The notes: generated from the sequence alone by a model not told the origin. Counted from the stretch's first letter, positions 8,400-17,070 are shown. The stretch: 64,000 nt of DNA from Comamonas aquatica NBRC 14918 (GCF_000739875.1 NZ_BBJR01000022.1:62001-126000); one strand, 5' to 3'. A program made the numbers and translations.

Positions 8400-8789
8400 A
8401 TGAATTCCGCAACCAACCCCCTTCCCGGCAGCGATGTGGCTGCCACCCGCTGGCTGGCCGTGGGCAGCCTGCTGGGCCTGATCGTGTTGAATGTGGCCTG
8501 GGAGCTGTGGCTGGCGCCGCTGCGCCCCGGCGGCTCGTGGCTGGTGCTCAAGGCCCTGCCGCTGTGCATCCCGCTGGCGGGCCTGCTCAAGCGCCGCATG
8601 TACACCTACCGCTGGGTCAGCCTGGTGGTGTGGCTGTATTTCACCGAGGGCGTGGTGCGCGCCTGGAGCGACACGGCACCCGGCCGCTGGCTGGCTCTGG
8701 TGGAAATCGCCCTGTGCCTGCTGCTGTTCGTGGCCTGCGCCCTGCACGTGCGCCTGCGCCAGAAAGCCGCCAAGACGGCCCTGGCCTAA
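8400..8789 (+). CDS. DUF2069 small membrane protein
   Basis: 129 residues with about four hydrophobic segments (residues 19-38, 47-62, 68-85 and 98-118). The NVAWELWLAPLRPGGSWLVLK and YTYRWVSLVVWLYFTEG parts are typical of DUF2069. In many relatives this gene follows wrbA; no wrbA is present here. The ATG at 8400 has no upstream Shine-Dalgarno and is 21 bp from the divergent YihY start, so the message may be nearly leaderless. The 3' end overlaps the LysR gene by 4 bases, tail to tail. Confidence 0.85.
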   Translation: MNSATNPLPGSDVAATRWLAVGSLLGLIVLNVAWELWLAPLRPGGSWLVLKALPLCIPLAGLLKRRMYTYRWVSLVVWLYFTEGVVRAWSDTAPGRWLALVEIALCLLLFVACALHVRLRQKAAKTALA

Positions 8790-9721
8790 TCCGGCAGCAT
8801 CCCGGCCTGGTGCGACAGGGTGTGCACCTGCGCCACCAAGGCCTCGCACAGCAATTGCGCCGCCGGAGACAGTGCCCGGCGCGGGCGCTGGATCAGCAAG
8901 GTGCGGCGCACCACCTGCGGCGTGTCCAGCACGCGAAAGCCCAGGGCCCCGCGCGCCGGGTGCTGCGCCGTCAGGGCCGGAATCAGGCTGACGCCCAGCC
9001 CCTGGCGCACGGCGTCGAACAGCAAGGCCGGGTTGGACACGCGCAGCGGCGTGTGCAGCACATTCGCCGGCATGCCCGGGGCCGTGGCCAGCAACTGGCT
9101 GATAGCGGTGTCCGTGGTCAAACCCACGAACGGCAGCTGCGACAGGTCGGCCGCGTGCAATTGCGCGGCCTGCAACAAGGGCTCATCGGCCTGCGCCACC
9201 AACCCCATCTGGTCGCTGACCAGCGGCTGCGTCAGCAGCTCGCCCCCGGCCGGGTGGGCCGCACCCACGCCAAAGTCGACCTGCCCGCTGTGCACGCGCA
9301 GCGCAATGCCTTCCGCGCTGTCCTCGATCAGATCGACCTCGATGCCCGGGTGCTCGGCCCGCAGGCGGGGCAATGCCGGCATCAGCAGCACCGCCAGCAC
9401 CGAGGGCGCGGCCGCAATCCGCACCTTGCCCCGGCGCAGGGCCGCCAGATCGCTGAGGTGCTGCACGCCCTGCTCCAGCGTGTCAAAGGCATGGCGCACA
9501 TCCTGCAGGAAGGCCTGGCCCGCGCTGGTCAGGCCCACGGTGCGCGTCGTGCGGTCAAACAGGCGCATGCCCAGCGCCTCTTCGAGCTGGCGGATCGACT
9601 CGGACAACGCCGACTGGGTGATGCACAGCGCGCGCGCCGCCGGGGCAAACGCGCCCTGGCGCGCCACTTCGTCAAAGGCGCGCAGCTGGCGCAGGCTGAG
9701 ATTATTCGGGAAAACTGGCAT
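8786..9721 (-). CDS. LysR-family transcriptional regulator
   Basis: 311 residues. The winged helix-turn-helix lies in residues 8-67 (SLRQLRAFDEVARQGAF through FDRTTRTVGLT), followed by the periplasmic-binding-like effector domain from about residue 95. It is transcribed away from the GlcD-type oxidoreductase at 9876, across a 154-bp spacer. LysR regulators usually control the divergent gene and themselves, so that oxidoreductase is the likely target. The inducer is not predictable. Confidence 0.92.
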   Translation of the reverse strand: MPVFPNNLSLRQLRAFDEVARQGAFAPAARALCITQSALSESIRQLEEALGMRLFDRTTRTVGLTSAGQAFLQDVRHAFDTLEQGVQHLSDLAALRRGKVRIAAAPSVLAVLLMPALPRLRAEHPGIEVDLIEDSAEGIALRVHSGQVDFGVGAAHPAGGELLTQPLVSDQMGLVAQADEPLLQAAQLHAADLSQLPFVGLTTDTAISQLLATAPGMPANVLHTPLRVSNPALLFDAVRQGLGVSLIPALTAQHPARGALGFRVLDTPQVVRRTLLIQRPRRALSPAAQLLCEALVAQVHTLSHQAGMLPD

Positions 9722-9875
9722 AAACCTGAAATTTATTCCAATTGTTCCGCAGTCGGCAATCCCCTAGGCTTATGCTTTTGGTGCGCCCCTGCCGGCACCC
9801 GCCTGGCGGGCTTAGGATGGGGCCTGTTTCCTTTGTGACTTCTTTCGTGCGCCCTGTGCGGGCCACCTGCTTGCC

Positions 9876-11312
9876 ATGACTTCCACTGCTTTGCTCGATA
9901 CCCTGCGCCACACCGTGGGGGCCGCCCATGTGCTGACCGAGGGGGACCTCAGCGCCTATGAACAAGACTGGCGCAAGCGCGTGCATGGCAAGTCCCTGGC
10001 CGTGGTGCGCCCGGGCACCACCCAGGAGGTGGCCGCCGTGGTCAAGGCCTGTGCGGCTGCCGGGGTCAGCATCGTGCCCCAGGGCGGCAACACCGGCCTG
10101 TCCGTGGGTTCCACCCCCGACCACTCGGGCCAGCAGGTGGTGCTGAGCCTGCAGCGCATGCAGGCCGTGCGCCAGCTGGATGCCGACAACCTGACCGTGA
10201 CCGTCGAGGCGGGCGTGATCCTGCAGACCCTGCAGGAAACGGCAGACAAGGCGGGCTTTCTGTTCCCCCTGTCGCTGGCGGCCGAGGGCAGCTGCACCAT
10301 CGGTGGCAACCTGGGCACGAACGCCGGCGGCACCCAGGTGCTGCGCTACGGCAATGCGCGCGAGCTGTGCCTGGGCCTGGAGGTCGTCACCCCCCAGGGC
10401 GAGATCTGGGATGGCCTGACCGGCCTGCGCAAGGACAACACCGGCTACGACCTGCGCGACCTGTTCATCGGCAGCGAAGGCACCCTGGGCATCATCACTG
10501 CGGCTACCATGAAGCTGTTCCCCCAGCCCGCCGCGCAGCTCACGGCCTTTGCCGCCGTGCCCAGCATGGAAGCCGCCGTGCGCCTGCTGGGCCTGGCGCA
10601 CCAGCACCTGGCCGCCGGGCTGACCGGTTTCGAGGTCATGGGCCGCTTCGCGCTGTCCCTGGTGGTCAAGCACATGCCGCAACTGCGCGTGCCATTTGCC
10701 GACATGGCCGAGGCGCCCTACTGCGTGCTGCTGGAAAACTCGGACAGCGAATCCGAAGCCCACGCCCGCGCCCGCTTCGAGCACCTGCTGGAGCTGGCCT
10801 TCGAAGAAGGCTGCGTGCTGGACGCCGTGGTGGCCGAGAGCATGGCCCAGGCCCACGACCTGTGGCACATCCGTGAAAGCATTCCGCTGGCCCAGGCCGA
10901 GGAAGGCCTGAACATCAAGCACGACATCTCCATCCAGGCGTCGCGCATCCCGGCCTTTGTGGAGCATGCCGATGCCGTGCTGCAGCGCGAGATTCCCGGT
11001 GTGCGCCTGGTCAACTTCGGCCACCTGGGCGACGGCAACCTGCACTACAACGTGCAGGTGCCCGAGGGCGAGGACGGCAAGACCTTCCTGCGCGACAAGG
11101 AGGACCTGGTCAACACCCTGGTCTACGACGCCGTGGCGCAGTTCGGCGGCTCGTTCTCGGCCGAGCACGGCGTGGGCGCGCTCAAAGCCGACAAGCTGGC
11201 GCACTACAAATCGCCCGTGGCGCTGGGCATGATGCGGGCCATCAAGCAGGCCCTGGATCCGCAAGGCCTGATGAACCCCGGCTGCGTGCTGCAGGTGCTG
11301 GACCGCGCCTAA
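9876..11312 (+). CDS. FAD-binding 2-hydroxyacid dehydrogenase (GlcD/D-2-hydroxyglutarate type)
   Basis: 478 residues. An N-terminal PCMH FAD-binding domain (about 35-215) shows VVPQGGNTG-like (here IVPQGGNTGLS) and IGGNLGTNAGG. The C-terminal FAD-oxidase domain carries HLGDGNLHYN and ends with the family's GLMNPGCVL. Enzymes of this group oxidise D-lactate, D-2-hydroxyglutarate or glycolate. A single chain without GlcE or GlcF partners favours a D-2-hydroxyglutarate or D-lactate dehydrogenase. It is probably controlled by the divergent LysR protein; AT-rich sequence at 9727-9747 in the spacer is a plausible operator region. Confidence 0.88.
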   Translation: MTSTALLDTLRHTVGAAHVLTEGDLSAYEQDWRKRVHGKSLAVVRPGTTQEVAAVVKACAAAGVSIVPQGGNTGLSVGSTPDHSGQQVVLSLQRMQAVRQLDADNLTVTVEAGVILQTLQETADKAGFLFPLSLAAEGSCTIGGNLGTNAGGTQVLRYGNARELCLGLEVVTPQGEIWDGLTGLRKDNTGYDLRDLFIGSEGTLGIITAATMKLFPQPAAQLTAFAAVPSMEAAVRLLGLAHQHLAAGLTGFEVMGRFALSLVVKHMPQLRVPFADMAEAPYCVLLENSDSESEAHARARFEHLLELAFEEGCVLDAVVAESMAQAHDLWHIRESIPLAQAEEGLNIKHDISIQASRIPAFVEHADAVLQREIPGVRLVNFGHLGDGNLHYNVQVPEGEDGKTFLRDKEDLVNTLVYDAVAQFGGSFSAEHGVGALKADKLAHYKSPVALGMMRAIKQALDPQGLMNPGCVLQVLDRA

Positions 11313-11569
11313 ACGGCCGGATTGCCTGCGGCAACCTGCGGGGCACCCGGCAGTGCAGATGGCTCAAGGGTGACCGCACACACGCCCCCCACCCGGGGTG
11401 GCCTTGCAGACGCTGCAAAGCCTAGCCCCTGCGGGCCCGGTTTTGCCGATCTGCGAGGCCGGCGGCCCTGTCCAACACAGGCCGCGCCACCGCGGCGCAC
11501 CCTCCTCAAACCCACGCCACGCTCACCGTGGCGTGGTTGCATGGGCGGCACACCCGCACCGCGCCGGGT

Positions 11570-12187
11570 TCAGCCCTTGGGGGCCGCGGCGTGGTTGCCC
11601 ATCAAGGTCTGCACATCCTGCGGCCAGGGCACGTTGACGCCCGGGGGGTCGAGGAACTCGCGGGTGGCACTTTCGTGCAGGATCCACACGCGCACAGCGT
11701 TCTGGGCCGCATCGACGACGATGGCGGCCGCCTCAGCCCCACCCTCGTGCGGGCGGTTGCCGGTGATGAACCAGCGGCCCCGGTCTTCGGTCAGCGGGCC
11801 CACGGTGCGCATGTTGGCCAGCAGCGTGGGGTAGTCCTTGCCCAGCAGTTGCTTGAGGCGTTCGGCCAGCACACCCTGCTCCAGAAAACTCACATTGCTG
11901 TCGCTGGGGTAGGTGCCCACGTAGCTGCGCAGCTCCGCCAGCGGCGATGCGGCGGCCTGCGGGGCACCGTCGCCATGGGGGGCGTCGGCCTTGGCCACGC
12001 TGGCGGCCACCGTGGCGGCATCGGCCCCCAGGCCATGCACCGCCTCTGTCCCGGGGCCCGCCGCAGGTGCGGGGGCTGGCGCCGGCCCGTCCAGCTTGGG
12101 CGAGGGGGCGGAAGGTTCACAGGCGGCCAGGGTGGTGGCCATGGCCAGCACCGCCAGGGTGTGCCACGGATTGAACATGCGCTTCAT
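11570..12187 (-). CDS. Putative lipoprotein, conserved C-terminal domain
   Basis: 205 residues. A lipoprotein signal peptide ends in the lipobox TLAAC (cysteine at about residue 23), followed by a proline/alanine-rich linker to about residue 85. The folded part (YVGTYPSDSNVSFLEQG to the end) has LLGKDYPTLLANM and ITGNRPHEGGAEAAAIVVD. The last motif recalls the lysozyme-inhibitor loop of Ivy-like proteins, but the match is slight and the function is unproven. It is alone in its transcription unit, facing away from thyA. The 257 bases after it up to the oxidoreductase hold nothing recognisable. Confidence 0.75.
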   Translation of the reverse strand: MKRMFNPWHTLAVLAMATTLAACEPSAPSPKLDGPAPAPAPAAGPGTEAVHGLGADAATVAASVAKADAPHGDGAPQAAASPLAELRSYVGTYPSDSNVSFLEQGVLAERLKQLLGKDYPTLLANMRTVGPLTEDRGRWFITGNRPHEGGAEAAAIVVDAAQNAVRVWILHESATREFLDPPGVNVPWPQDVQTLMGNHAAAPKG

Positions 12188-12222
12188 CAGTGTCCTCCAG
12201 GTCTGTGCGCCGAACAGCCCTC

Positions 12223-12273
12223 AAAAAAGAGAGCAGCCTGCGCTAGATAGATATTGGCTCACGGTCTTTTTAA
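12223..12273. repeat. Terminal-inverted-repeat element R3, short class
   Basis: The left end is AAAAAAGAGAGCAGCCTGCG; the reverse complement of the right end is TTAAAAAGACCGTGAGCC. About 51 bp in the divergent spacer between the lipoprotein and thyA. The right arm is degenerate compared with other copies. Confidence 0.5.
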
Positions 12274-12385
12274 CCGATGCTTGTGACGATTGTCCCTGCA
12301 CACTGGTGGAACGTCTGTCCGTCAAGACCGCATTTGCCCTGATGGCTGCAGCCACCCAGGCAGCGATGGCACAATGGCCTGTTGG

Positions 12386-12438
12386 CCGCCCGGTGCTGGT
12401 GCAAGCAAGCTTGTTGCGCACAGGGCGGTTTTGTTTTT
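12386..12438 (+). terminator. Terminator-like hairpin in the thyA leader (possible attenuator)
   Basis: CCGCCC (12386-12391) pairs with GGGCGG (12423-12428). Inner pairing of GTGC with GCAC and around the CAAGCTTG core fills the stem. TTTTGTTTTT follows directly. The structure ends about 20 bases before the thyA start, and no plus-strand gene precedes it, so it would act on the thyA leader itself. Confidence 0.6.
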
Positions 12439-12456
12439 GATTTGCAGATGCAGCCC

Positions 12457-13278
12457 ATGACCACCACCACAGACCGCCCTGTCCGTTCGCAGTACGAAGA
12501 CTTCATGCGCCATGTGTATGAACATGGCGTCAGCAAGGGGGACCGCACCGGCACGGGCACGCGCAGCGTGTTCGGCCACCAGATGCGCTTTGACCTGAGC
12601 GAAGGCTTCCCCCTGGTCACAACCAAGAAGGTGCACCTCAAGTCCATCATCCTGGAGCTGCTGTGGTTCCTGCGCGGCGACAGCAATGTGCAGTGGCTGC
12701 AGGAGCGTGGCTGCACCATCTGGGACGAATGGGCGCGTGCAGACGGCTCCTTGGGCCCGGTCTACGGCGTGCAGTGGCGCAGCTGGCCCAAGGCCGACGG
12801 CAGCCACATCGACCAGATCGCCGAAGTGGTCAAGCAGCTCACCACCGACCCCGACAGCCGCCGCATCATCGTCAGCGCCTGGAACGTGGCCGAGCTGGAC
12901 CAGATGGCCCTGATGCCCTGCCACGCCTTCTTCCAGTTCTACGTGGCCGAAGGCAAGCTCAGCTGCCAGCTCTACCAGCGCAGCGCCGACATCTTCCTGG
13001 GCGTGCCCTTCAACATCGCCAGCTATGCGCTGCTGACCCACATGCTGGCCCAGCAGTGCGGCCTGGAGGTGGGCGACTTCATCTGGACCGGTGGCGACTG
13101 CCACATCTACAACAACCACTTCGAGCAGGTTGAGACCCAGCTGGCGCGCCAACCCCACACCTACCCCACGCTCAAAATCCTGCGCAAGCCCGATTCCATC
13201 TTCGACTACCAGTACGAGGACTTCGTGGTCGAAGGCTACGAGCACCACCCCGCCATCAAGGCACCCGTGGCGGTGTGA
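12457..13278 (+). CDS. thyA: Thymidylate synthase
   Basis: 273 residues, classical ThyA. It methylates dUMP to dTMP with methylenetetrahydrofolate. The catalytic cysteine is C155 in [12 protein letters not shown]. Other landmarks are DRTGTGT near the N-terminus, [21 protein letters not shown] and the dUMP-binding HIYNNH. The frame extends further upstream; [14 protein letters not shown] is preferred over ATG 12448 because it fits the family's length, but neither has a clear Shine-Dalgarno. A terminator-like hairpin lies immediately upstream. folA follows on the same strand after a repeat element, so the two steps of the dTMP/folate cycle are neighbours. Confidence 0.95.
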   Translation: MTTTTDRPVRSQYEDFMRHVYEHGVSKGDRTGTGTRSVFGHQMRFDLSEGFPLVTTKKVHLKSIILELLWFLRGDSNVQWLQERGCTIWDEWARADGSLGPVYGVQWRSWPKADGSHIDQIAEVVKQLTTDPDSRRIIVSAWNVAELDQMALMPCHAFFQFYVAEGKLSCQLYQRSADIFLGVPFNIASYALLTHMLAQQCGLEVGDFIWTGGDCHIYNNHFEQVETQLARQPHTYPTLKILRKPDSIFDYQYEDFVVEGYEHHPAIKAPVAV

Positions 13279-13288
13279 CGCCCCTGTA

Positions 13289-13385
13289 TTAAAACCAGAG
13301 CAGTCAGCGCGCGCATTTCAAGCACTTGCGATGCCAAAGCATCCAAAGTCTATGAATAACGCGCGCAGACAGCTCACTTTTTTGC
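13289..13385. repeat. Terminal-inverted-repeat element R4, long class
   Basis: The left end is TTAAAACCAGAGCAGTCAGC; the reverse complement of the right end is GCAAAAAAGTGAGCTGTCTG. Both continue into GCGCGC. An inner hairpin is built on GCGATGC and GCATCC. 97 bp, filling most of the thyA-folA spacer. Confidence 0.75.
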
Positions 13386-13410
13386 ACAGCTCTCTGGAAG
13401 ACCCCCGTCC

Positions 13411-13902
13411 ATGGCCATCCACCTGATCTATGCCCGCGCCGCCAACGGCGTGATCGGCCTGAACAACCGCATGCCCTGGCACCTGCCCGAGGACCTGGCC
13501 CACTTCAAGCAGCTGACCAGCGGCCACCCCGTGGTCATGGGCCGCAAGACCTGGGATTCGCTGCCCGAGCGCTTTCGCCCCCTGCCCGGGCGCACCAACA
13601 TCGTCGTCACCCGCAACAGCGACTGGCAGGCCGCGGGCGTTTTGCGCGCAAGCAGCCTGGAAGAAGCCCTGCACGCCGGCGCGCATCATGGCGACACCGT
13701 CTGGGTCATGGGGGGCGCACAAATCTACGCCCAAGCCCTACCCCTGGCCGATGTGGTCGAGGTCACCATCATTCACCAGGACTTCGACGGCGATGCCCAT
13801 GCCCCCGTGCTGGGTGCCGAGTGGCAGGAAGCCACGCGCGAAGACCATGTCAGCGCCCAGGGCCTGCCCTTCAGTTTTGTGCGCTACACCCGCCAGCGTT
13901 GA
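13411..13902 (+). CDS. folA: Dihydrofolate reductase
   Basis: 163 residues, single-domain DHFR, reducing dihydrofolate to tetrahydrofolate with NADPH. Visible are NGVIGLNNRMPWHLPEDLAHF (the Met20 loop and the acidic residue of the active site), VVMGRKTWDSL, the NADPH-binding VMGGAQIY, and the C-terminal ending typical of the family. It is placed downstream of thyA, whose reaction produces dihydrofolate. GGAAG lies about 10 bases before the ATG. A perfect terminator follows. Confidence 0.95.
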   Translation: MAIHLIYARAANGVIGLNNRMPWHLPEDLAHFKQLTSGHPVVMGRKTWDSLPERFRPLPGRTNIVVTRNSDWQAAGVLRASSLEEALHAGAHHGDTVWVMGGAQIYAQALPLADVVEVTIIHQDFDGDAHAPVLGAEWQEATREDHVSAQGLPFSFVRYTRQR

Positions 13903-13985
13903 CAGCGAGTGCAGCCCACGCGACAAAGATGAACCGACTCAGGGTGAAGACGGGTTGACGATTTTGCTGCATTGCAACAATATGG

Positions 13986-14017
13986 AACGCCCGTTCAATT
14001 GCCAACGGGCGTTTTTT
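13986..14017 (+). terminator. Intrinsic terminator after folA
   Basis: A perfect 10-bp stem AACGCCCGTT/AACGGGCGTT with an 8-base loop is followed by six T. It ends about 20 bases before the next gene, which must therefore use a promoter inside or just after it, or read-through. Confidence 0.92.
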
Positions 14018-14036
14018 CGTTGAAAGCCTTGCCGCC

Positions 14037-15107
14037 ATGAGCCTGATCCAGCCCCTGCCCCCCGGCCCGCTCGACATCGTGGGAGACATCCACGGTGAGC
14101 TGTCTGCGTTGCAGGACCTGTTGCACCACCTGGGCTACGACGACAGCGGCCGCCACCCCCAGGCCCGCACCCTGGTGTTTGTCGGCGACTTCGTGGACCG
14201 CGGGCCGGACAGCCCGGGCGTGGTCGACCTGGTGCAGCGCCTGGTCGAAAGCGGCAACGCCTGCGCCATCGCCGGCAACCACGAGATCAACCTGCTGCGC
14301 CACGACCCCAAGGACGGCGCCGGCTGGTACTTCGAGGAACGCCTGGCCAGCGACACCACCAAATACAGCCAGTTCGCGCGCGCCACCAACACCTTGCAGC
14401 GCGCCCGCATCGAGACCTTTCTCAACAGCTTGCCCCTGGCGCTGGAGCGCGCCGACCTGCGCGTCATCCACGCCGCCTGGCATGGCCCCGATGTGGACAA
14501 GGCCCGCGCCATGCCCCTGGGCACGGCCCGCGCCGAGTACGACCACTGGGAAGCCCAGGCTGCCGCCGTGGCCCAGCAGCGCAGCATTGCCGAGCGCATG
14601 GCCGCGGAGAAAAGCATCTGGCCCTACAGCCTGGAAGACGGCGAACACTGCCCGCCCTTCCTGCAGGCCCACTGCGACAACGAACTCAACAAGGCCTTGT
14701 TCAACCCGCTCAAGGTGCTGACCTGCGGGCTGGAGCGCCAGACGCCCGAACCGTTTTTCGCTGGCAACAAATGGCGCTTTGTGGAGCGCATGGCCTGGTG
14801 GAACAGCTATGCCGAAGACACGCCCGTCGTCGTCGGCCATTACTGGCGCTCCACCCTGCCGGCCCAGACCACGCACGAGGGGCTGTTCCGCGGCGCGGCG
14901 CCGTTTGCATGGCTGGGCCGACGCGGCAACGTGTTCTGCGTGGACTACTCCGTCGGTGCCCGGGCCCAGGCCCGCACCTTTGGCCGTCCGCACGCCCACA
15001 TGAAGCTGGCCGCCTTGTGCTGGCCCGAGCGCAGCCTGGTGTTCGACGACGGCAGCACCCACGCCACCACCGGCTTCATGCGCCCGGCCCTGGCCGTGGC
15101 CGCCTGA
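14037..15107 (+). CDS. Metallophosphoesterase (ApaH/PrpE-like)
   Basis: 356 residues of the calcineurin-like phosphoesterase fold. The metal-binding motifs appear in order: GDIHGE, GDFVDRGPDS, GNHE, and later GHYW with a downstream DYS. This set is typical of diadenosine-tetraphosphatases and protein phosphatases of the PPP type. At 356 residues it is longer than ApaH (about 280), with an insertion between GNHE and GHYW, so the exact substrate is open. The start lies only 20 bases after the folA terminator, with no clear ribosome site. Confidence 0.85.
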   Translation: MSLIQPLPPGPLDIVGDIHGELSALQDLLHHLGYDDSGRHPQARTLVFVGDFVDRGPDSPGVVDLVQRLVESGNACAIAGNHEINLLRHDPKDGAGWYFEERLASDTTKYSQFARATNTLQRARIETFLNSLPLALERADLRVIHAAWHGPDVDKARAMPLGTARAEYDHWEAQAAAVAQQRSIAERMAAEKSIWPYSLEDGEHCPPFLQAHCDNELNKALFNPLKVLTCGLERQTPEPFFAGNKWRFVERMAWWNSYAEDTPVVVGHYWRSTLPAQTTHEGLFRGAAPFAWLGRRGNVFCVDYSVGARAQARTFGRPHAHMKLAALCWPERSLVFDDGSTHATTGFMRPALAVAA

Positions 15108-15185
15108 CGGCCGGCTGGCCCTGGCCGGCCGCTTCCCAAGCGACTACCGCACCACCAGCGCCTCGGCGCAAGCACACTGTCATCA

Positions 15186-15578
15186 GTGCAAGGCCAGGGC
15201 ATCACCAATGCCGCCAGTTGGCTGCAGTGGCGGGATACGGCAGATGCGCAAGCTGTCCTGCAAGGTGCACAACATCTGCCGACAGACACGATCAATGCTT
15301 TGCTGCAGCACTTGAACAGCGGGCAGTGCGATGTGCCATGGGTGCTGACGTTTGCAAGACGGGTGCTTGGCCAGGCCCCTGCACATGGGCACATCATGCT
15401 GGCGGTTCAGAAAATGGCCGATGCCATGAACTTAAGCGCCAAGGTTTTAGCCAGGCGCATCGCGTGGCGTGAGCGGCTGCATCAAGCATTGGAAGATGTG
15501 CCAGAGCTCCGGCTGGCGTGGTGGCAATGCGTAAAGCGCACCTTGCAGGCTCAACTGACGCATCCACGTCGGTCATAG
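15186..15578 (+). CDS. Hypothetical protein, weak ORF
   Basis: 130 residues, GTG start, no Shine-Dalgarno. The frame is continuous with the preceding phosphoesterase stop, so the true start is unclear. The translation looks protein-like (WLQWRDTADAQAVLQ, LTFARRVLGQAP, RLAWWQCVKRTLQAQL) and is rich in Gln, Leu, Trp and Ala. I do not recognise a family. Base composition is visibly lower in GC than in the flanking core genes, which suggests acquired or decaying DNA. Confidence 0.35.
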   Translation: MQGQGITNAASWLQWRDTADAQAVLQGAQHLPTDTINALLQHLNSGQCDVPWVLTFARRVLGQAPAHGHIMLAVQKMADAMNLSAKVLARRIAWRERLHQALEDVPELRLAWWQCVKRTLQAQLTHPRRS

Positions 15579-15700
15579 TGCAGGCTCAAGGTGTGACGGA
15601 GCCTTTACCGCTGTCATTGGCCATACACCTACGGCAAGGACAACCCATGCTGACGACTCAGCTGCCTCGTGCGTTTGGGGCTGCACCCGCATAGCCGAAT

Positions 15701-16117
15701 TTGACCACTATTCAACTGCGTCAAGAAGGCTGGGGATCAGGGCTGGAGCTGCGTTTGCTGTTGCGAGGTGAAGGCGTGTTGCCCACTCAACTGCAGCCGG
15801 GCATCGCCAAGCGCTGGAAAGTAGCGCAACTGCAGCAGCCCGTGTTTGCGCGCATAAGCGCCACCCAATGGGAAATCAGTTGCTGTTGGTGTGACGGGTT
15901 GTGGAAGCCTTCCGGCCTGAGCCTGGTCGACGTGACCGACTGGGCGGCTGACACTGCGCTGCCAGCGATGGAATATGTGCAACGACTCAAATCCATACTG
16001 AACGCTCATACGCCAGGTGCAACGACACGTGGCCACCCTATTCTTAAATCGCCCTCGCGCAGCGGGAACCATGTGGCTGATACGATAGAAGAAGCTAAAA
16101 GAACGACCATTTTTTGA
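15701..16117 (+). CDS. Hypothetical protein, weak ORF
   Basis: 138 residues from a TTG start, no Shine-Dalgarno and no ATG alternative nearby. The first 95 residues look globular (LELRLLLRGEGVLPTQLQPG, ISCCWCDGLWKPSG) and the tail is low in structure. I do not recognise it. The opposite strand also has an open frame (15737-16072), but its translation is less protein-like. Composition is lower in GC, as in the ORF before it. Confidence 0.3.
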   Translation: MTTIQLRQEGWGSGLELRLLLRGEGVLPTQLQPGIAKRWKVAQLQQPVFARISATQWEISCCWCDGLWKPSGLSLVDVTDWAADTALPAMEYVQRLKSILNAHTPGATTRGHPILKSPSRSGNHVADTIEEAKRTTIF

Positions 16118-16176
16118 ACACTTTTTGGGGTAGCTAGCTGGGTAGCTAGAGCTAGAAACCTAAAAACAAAATACGC

Positions 16177-16200
16177 AACCCATTGAAATTAAATGGGTTT
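16177..16200 (+). other. Hairpin immediately before xth
   Basis: An 8-bp stem AACCCATT/AATGGGTT with a 7-base AT loop ends nine bases before the xth ATG. No Shine-Dalgarno lies between stem and start. It could influence translation or end a transcript coming from the low-GC patch; the T tail (GGGTTTACAT) is short for a terminator. Confidence 0.5.
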
Positions 16201-16208
16201 ACATAACA

Positions 16209-16985
16209 ATGAAACTTGCCACCTGGAACATCAACTCCCTGAACGTGCGTCTGCCCCAGTTGCTCGACTGGCTGCAGACCAACCCCGTGGATGCGATCGG
16301 TCTGCAGGAGCTCAAGCTCACGGACGACAAGTTCCCCTTCATGGAACTGGAGGCTGCCGGCTACCAGGCCGTCTGCCACGGCCAGAAGACCTACAACGGC
16401 GTCGCCATCCTGAGTCGCCACCCCATGCAGGATGTGGTGCGCAACATCCCCGGCCTGGACGATGAACAGGCCCGCGTGATCGCCGCCACGCTGCAGACCC
16501 CTCAAGGTCCTGTGCGCCTGATCAACTGCTACTTCGTCAACGGACAGGCGCCGGATTCCGACAAGTTCGCCTACAAGCTGCGCTGGCTGGCCGCACTGGA
16601 AGCCTTTGTGCAGGCCGAGATGGCGCAGCACCCGCAACTGGCGCTGGTGGGCGACTTCAACGTCGCGCCCGAAGACCGGGACTCCTACGACCCCGAAGGC
16701 CTGCGCGGCACCATCCACCACACGGCCGAGGAACGCGCACATTTCCAACGCCTGCTGGACCTGGGCCTGACCGATGCCTTCCGCATGTTCGAGCAACCTG
16801 AAAAGAGCTTTTCATGGTGGGACTACCGCATGCTGGGCTTCCAGAAGAACCGGGGCCTGCGCATTGACCACATCCTGGTCAGTCCGGCCCTCAAGGCCCT
16901 CACCACCGCCTGCGTGGTGGACCGCACCCCCCGCAAGAACAAGCAACCCAGCGACCACGCCCCCGTGGTCGTCACCCTGGGCTAG
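16209..16985 (+). CDS. xth: Exodeoxyribonuclease III
   Basis: 258 residues of the EEP fold. Active-site motifs run in order: ATWNINSLNVR, LQELKL (metal-binding Glu), GDFNVAPED, WWDYR, RIDHILVS and SDHAPVVV. The enzyme is an AP endonuclease and 3'-5' exonuclease in base-excision repair. The start is the only ATG near the family's N-terminus (MKLATWNIN). It follows a low-GC patch and has a strong terminator downstream, so it is monocistronic. Confidence 0.93.
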   Translation: MKLATWNINSLNVRLPQLLDWLQTNPVDAIGLQELKLTDDKFPFMELEAAGYQAVCHGQKTYNGVAILSRHPMQDVVRNIPGLDDEQARVIAATLQTPQGPVRLINCYFVNGQAPDSDKFAYKLRWLAALEAFVQAEMAQHPQLALVGDFNVAPEDRDSYDPEGLRGTIHHTAEERAHFQRLLDLGLTDAFRMFEQPEKSFSWWDYRMLGFQKNRGLRIDHILVSPALKALTTACVVDRTPRKNKQPSDHAPVVVTLG

Positions 16986-16995
16986 CCCCTCCCCC

Positions 16996-17022
16996 AAGCC
17001 GCTGACCACCAGCGGCTTTTTT
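16996..17022 (+). terminator. Intrinsic terminator after xth
   Basis: The stem AAGCCGCTG/CAGCGGCTT with a 5-base loop is followed by six T. Confidence 0.9.
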
Positions 17023-17070
17023 GCGCGGCGATGGCGCCGCACTGTGCCCACTCCCTGCCCCTGCTCCACC

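Noticed and set aside
16101-16170. A further copy of the terminal-inverted-repeat family
   Set aside because: It has A/T runs and AGCT motifs, but the arms do not match the consensus; it is better described as the GGGTAGCTAG tandem.
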